From Thermoplasmata archaeon (GTDB taxonomy: Archaea > Thermoplasmatota > Thermoplasmata > Thermoplasmatales > Thermoplasmataceae), in assembly GCA_021795055.1 (NCBI GenBank), contig JAJYPW010000043.1, positions 1 to 7,475 on the forward strand: DNA of 7,475 bases. Reading direction: 5' to 3'. Positions within the stretch are counted from its first letter, which is position 1; each line of letters starts with the position of its first letter. The position numbers were made by a program, and so were the translations under genes. The notes below the pieces were generated by a model, which saw nothing but the letters and a program-made list of their open reading frames with translations, did not search any database and was not told where the DNA came from. Positions 6,168 to 7,475 of the stretch are shown one piece after another.

Positions 6168-7034
6168 ATGAAATTCAGTACAATGCCCAAAGGAACCATA
6201 AAAATGGACAATGCTCCACCGCCACCTATCATAACCGCTCCTCAGAAATCAACGAAATATAAGGGGGTCAAGCACACCATACTCGTGATGAGCGGAAAGG
6301 GGGGTGTGGGCAAGTCCACTTTTTCCGTGAACCTTGCGGTAACCCTGGCATCAATGGGCAACAAGGTTGGACTTATAGATGCAGACATCAATGGCCCTGA
6401 CGATCCCAAGCTGCTCGGAGTTTCTGATATGAAACTCTATGCCGATGAGACAGGTATAAGGCCGGTACAGACACAGTACGGTGTGAGCGTGATATCCATG
6501 GCCTTCATGCTACCTGACGAAAACACCGCGGTCATATGGAGGGGGGCGCTGAGACACAAGGCGGTCCAGCAGTTCCTTGAAGATGTTGTGTGGAAAGATA
6601 TGGATTATGTTATTATGGATTTTCCGCCAGGCACAGGCGATGAAGCCCTGACAGTAGCACAACTCATTCCTGATGTTACGGACGGCGTTGTGATAATAGT
6701 CACACCGCAGGAACTTGCGCTACTTGACGCAAAGAAGGCGATCAATTTCGCAGAGACCCTGAAACTCAAGGTTCTTGGTATTGTGGAGAATATGAGCGGT
6801 TTTATCTGCCCCCATTGCGGGAAGGAGGTGCCTATCTTTAAGAAGGGTGGTGCAGAGGGAGTTGCCAGGGCAAACAACCTGAATTTTCTCGGCAGGATTC
6901 CGCTTATTCCGGAAATAGTGTCCAATTCGGACGCAGGGATTCCGGCTGTAACAAAGGACAGGAATCTTGCCAGGATCTATGAGGATATCGCTGCCGGGCT
7001 GATAAAGTCCATAAATGCATCTCCAAGCGCATGA
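6168..7034 (+). CDS. mrp: Mrp/Nbp35-family P-loop ATPase (ApbC-like Fe-S cluster carrier)
   Basis: Mrp proteins are cytosolic dimeric ATPases that hold a labile [4Fe-4S] cluster and pass it to target apoproteins. The 288-residue product has the deviant Walker A GKGGVGKST at 43-51 (signature K44, catalytic K49). It also has LIDADINGP at 69-77, Walker B DFPPGTGDE at 151-159 and VENMSGFICPHCGKE at 206-220, whose C214-C217 pair binds the bridging cluster. The C-terminal LGRIPLIPEI block is typical. There is no N-terminal MIP18-like domain and no Nbp35-type ferredoxin cysteines, as is usual for archaeal Mrp; the N-terminus is instead proline-rich (PPPP at 17-20). After GP the family commonly has S or N, whereas D78 is found here. 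ATG 6168 is used; 6183 and 6204 are alternatives. TATA-like stretches at 6142-6149 and 6156-6164 would place a leaderless start at 6168 or 6183 respectively. No Shine-Dalgarno site is visible. Confidence 0.95.
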   Translation: MKFSTMPKGTIKMDNAPPPPIITAPQKSTKYKGVKHTILVMSGKGGVGKSTFSVNLAVTLASMGNKVGLIDADINGPDDPKLLGVSDMKLYADETGIRPVQTQYGVSVISMAFMLPDENTAVIWRGALRHKAVQQFLEDVVWKDMDYVIMDFPPGTGDEALTVAQLIPDVTDGVVIIVTPQELALLDAKKAINFAETLKLKVLGIVENMSGFICPHCGKEVPIFKKGGAEGVARANNLNFLGRIPLIPEIVSNSDAGIPAVTKDRNLARIYEDIAAGLIKSINASPSA

Positions 7035-7165
7035 GCGCGATGAAAACTGACTCACATTCCAGAATCACAGGTATTGAAGCGACCCAGTTCAGATGGCAAT
7101 TTCCGGAAACTGCTGAGACGGATATGGACTTAAGTTTCTCGTGCCTCGTCTGCAAAACTAAATAA
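7031..7165 (+). CDS. Small ORF (44 aa) overlapping the mrp stop, CxxC near C-terminus
   Basis: The ATG overlaps the mrp stop as ATGA, the classic arrangement for translational coupling, and a second in-frame ATG follows at 7040. The 44 codons end with TAA at 7163-7165. The product is polar with no membrane segment and ends SCLVCKTK, so it has one CxxC pair (residues 38-41). I do not recognise a family. The coupling and the cysteine pair next to an Fe-S carrier gene make a metal- or cluster-related peptide conceivable, but the length is short enough for a chance ORF. A T-run begins 25 nt after the stop, as expected for the end of a transcript. Confidence 0.4.
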   Translation: MSAMKTDSHSRITGIEATQFRWQFPETAETDMDLSFSCLVCKTK

Positions 7166-7189
7166 CCAAAGTGCTGAAGACTTGATGGG

Positions 7190-7195
7190 TTTTTT
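7190..7195 (+). terminator. T6 tract after mrp and the small ORF
   Basis: Six T residues follow a G-rich GATGGG, without a strong hairpin. U-tracts of this length can end archaeal transcripts. The same bases with the following ATG (TTTTTTATG) could instead be read as a weak TATA element for something downstream. Confidence 0.3.
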
Positions 7196-7369
7196 ATGGC
7201 TTACTTTCCATCAAATGAGTCCCAGGCCGGTAGGAAGGGTAATGATGTTAGCAGCCTATAATACTGCTGTGCCCTTTTGCATGGACTGCATTGGCGGATC
7301 AGGTTAATTTCCCTTAGCTGTAAAGCAGAAAGAATACTACCGAGATGCAAATTATTGCACACGAAAAAT

Positions 7370-7475
7370 ATGACTCTGCATAGGCTAAGAAAGAATCGTA
7401 TCGAGGCCGTAATAGAGGTGGACACGAAGGATTGCGAACTTTCACAGGCCCTATCCGGATTTGATTGCGTGATCG
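7370..7475 (+). CDS. 5' end of an unidentified gene (runs off the right edge)
   Basis: From ATG 7370 a single frame stays open to the end of the window for 35 codons, while the other two plus-strand frames contain stops. The peptide (EAVIEVDTKDCELSQALSG at residues 12-30) has the charged, alternating look of a real soluble protein. The frame is technically open back to a TAA at 7259, but that upstream translation is cysteine/leucine/arginine-rich and not protein-like, so I take 7370 as the start. No Shine-Dalgarno site or convincing TATA box is visible. I do not recognise the family; too little is present. Confidence 0.45.
   Translation, partial: MTLHRLRKNRIEAVIEVDTKDCELSQALSGFDCVI

Noticed and set aside
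5906..6232. 108-codon minus-strand ORF between the MFS gene and mrp
   Set aside because: It begins antisense to the mrp N-terminus and ends in the MFS TATA box. Its composition is not protein-like, and no start signal or family match is visible.
7201..7425. 74-codon minus-strand ORF with a hydrophobic stretch and a CxxC
   Set aside because: It is antisense to the open frame at 7370-7475 and has no promoter or ribosome-binding site. The hydrophobic stretch follows from the reverse reading of charged codons. It is kept as a weak alternative only.
1..7475. tRNA, rRNA, CRISPR array, transposase or defence system
   Set aside because: I looked for T-loop sequences, regularly spaced repeats, inverted terminal repeats and signature proteins on both strands and found none. 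The window is mainly housekeeping, transport and regulation.

Overview
The window looks like chromosomal DNA from a euryarchaeon, most likely of the Thermoplasmatales type. The evidence is a class I (archaeal-type) lysyl-tRNA synthetase, a GfcR-type helix-turn-helix/phosphoribosyltransferase regulator, a stand-alone Mrp/Nbp35 ATPase, AT-rich TATA-like boxes about 25 nt ahead of several start codons (leaderless transcripts), few Shine-Dalgarno sites and frequent AGG/AGA arginine codons. A full-length bacterial-type pantothenate kinase supports the same placement: as I recall, Thermoplasmatales lack the usual archaeal pantoate kinase route, and a CoaA-like kinase has been reported from Picrophilus. 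The assignment is an inference, because no rRNA is present.

Left part (1-2152, minus strand). Read in the direction of transcription, the genes are a HIT-family nucleotide-binding protein, then gfcR with its own TATA box, then lysS, which starts 9 nt after the gfcR stop and runs off the left edge. gfcR and lysS probably form a two-gene transcript.

Middle part (2379-4415, plus strand). A CaCA-type cation exchanger with an atypical binding-site pattern is followed by coaA, the first enzyme of CoA synthesis from pantothenate. A long hairpin flanked by a T-rich tract separates coaA from a convergent MFS transporter gene (4501-5814, minus) of the metabolite:H+ symporter type.

Right part. The MFS gene and mrp (6168-7034, plus) are divergent across a spacer of about 350 bp. 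This spacer holds a strong TATA box, a perfect 14-bp dyad just upstream of it and several smaller inverted repeats. A 44-codon ORF overlaps the mrp stop codon as ATGA and ends with a CxxC pair. A further ORF starts near 7370 and leaves the window.

Most of the content is housekeeping (translation, CoA synthesis, Fe-S cluster delivery) plus transport and regulation. I see no CRISPR array, mobile element, toxin-antitoxin pair or defence island. The points most worth following up are the altered exchanger motifs, the CoaA feedback-site residues, the dyad at the MFS promoter and the small ORF coupled to mrp.
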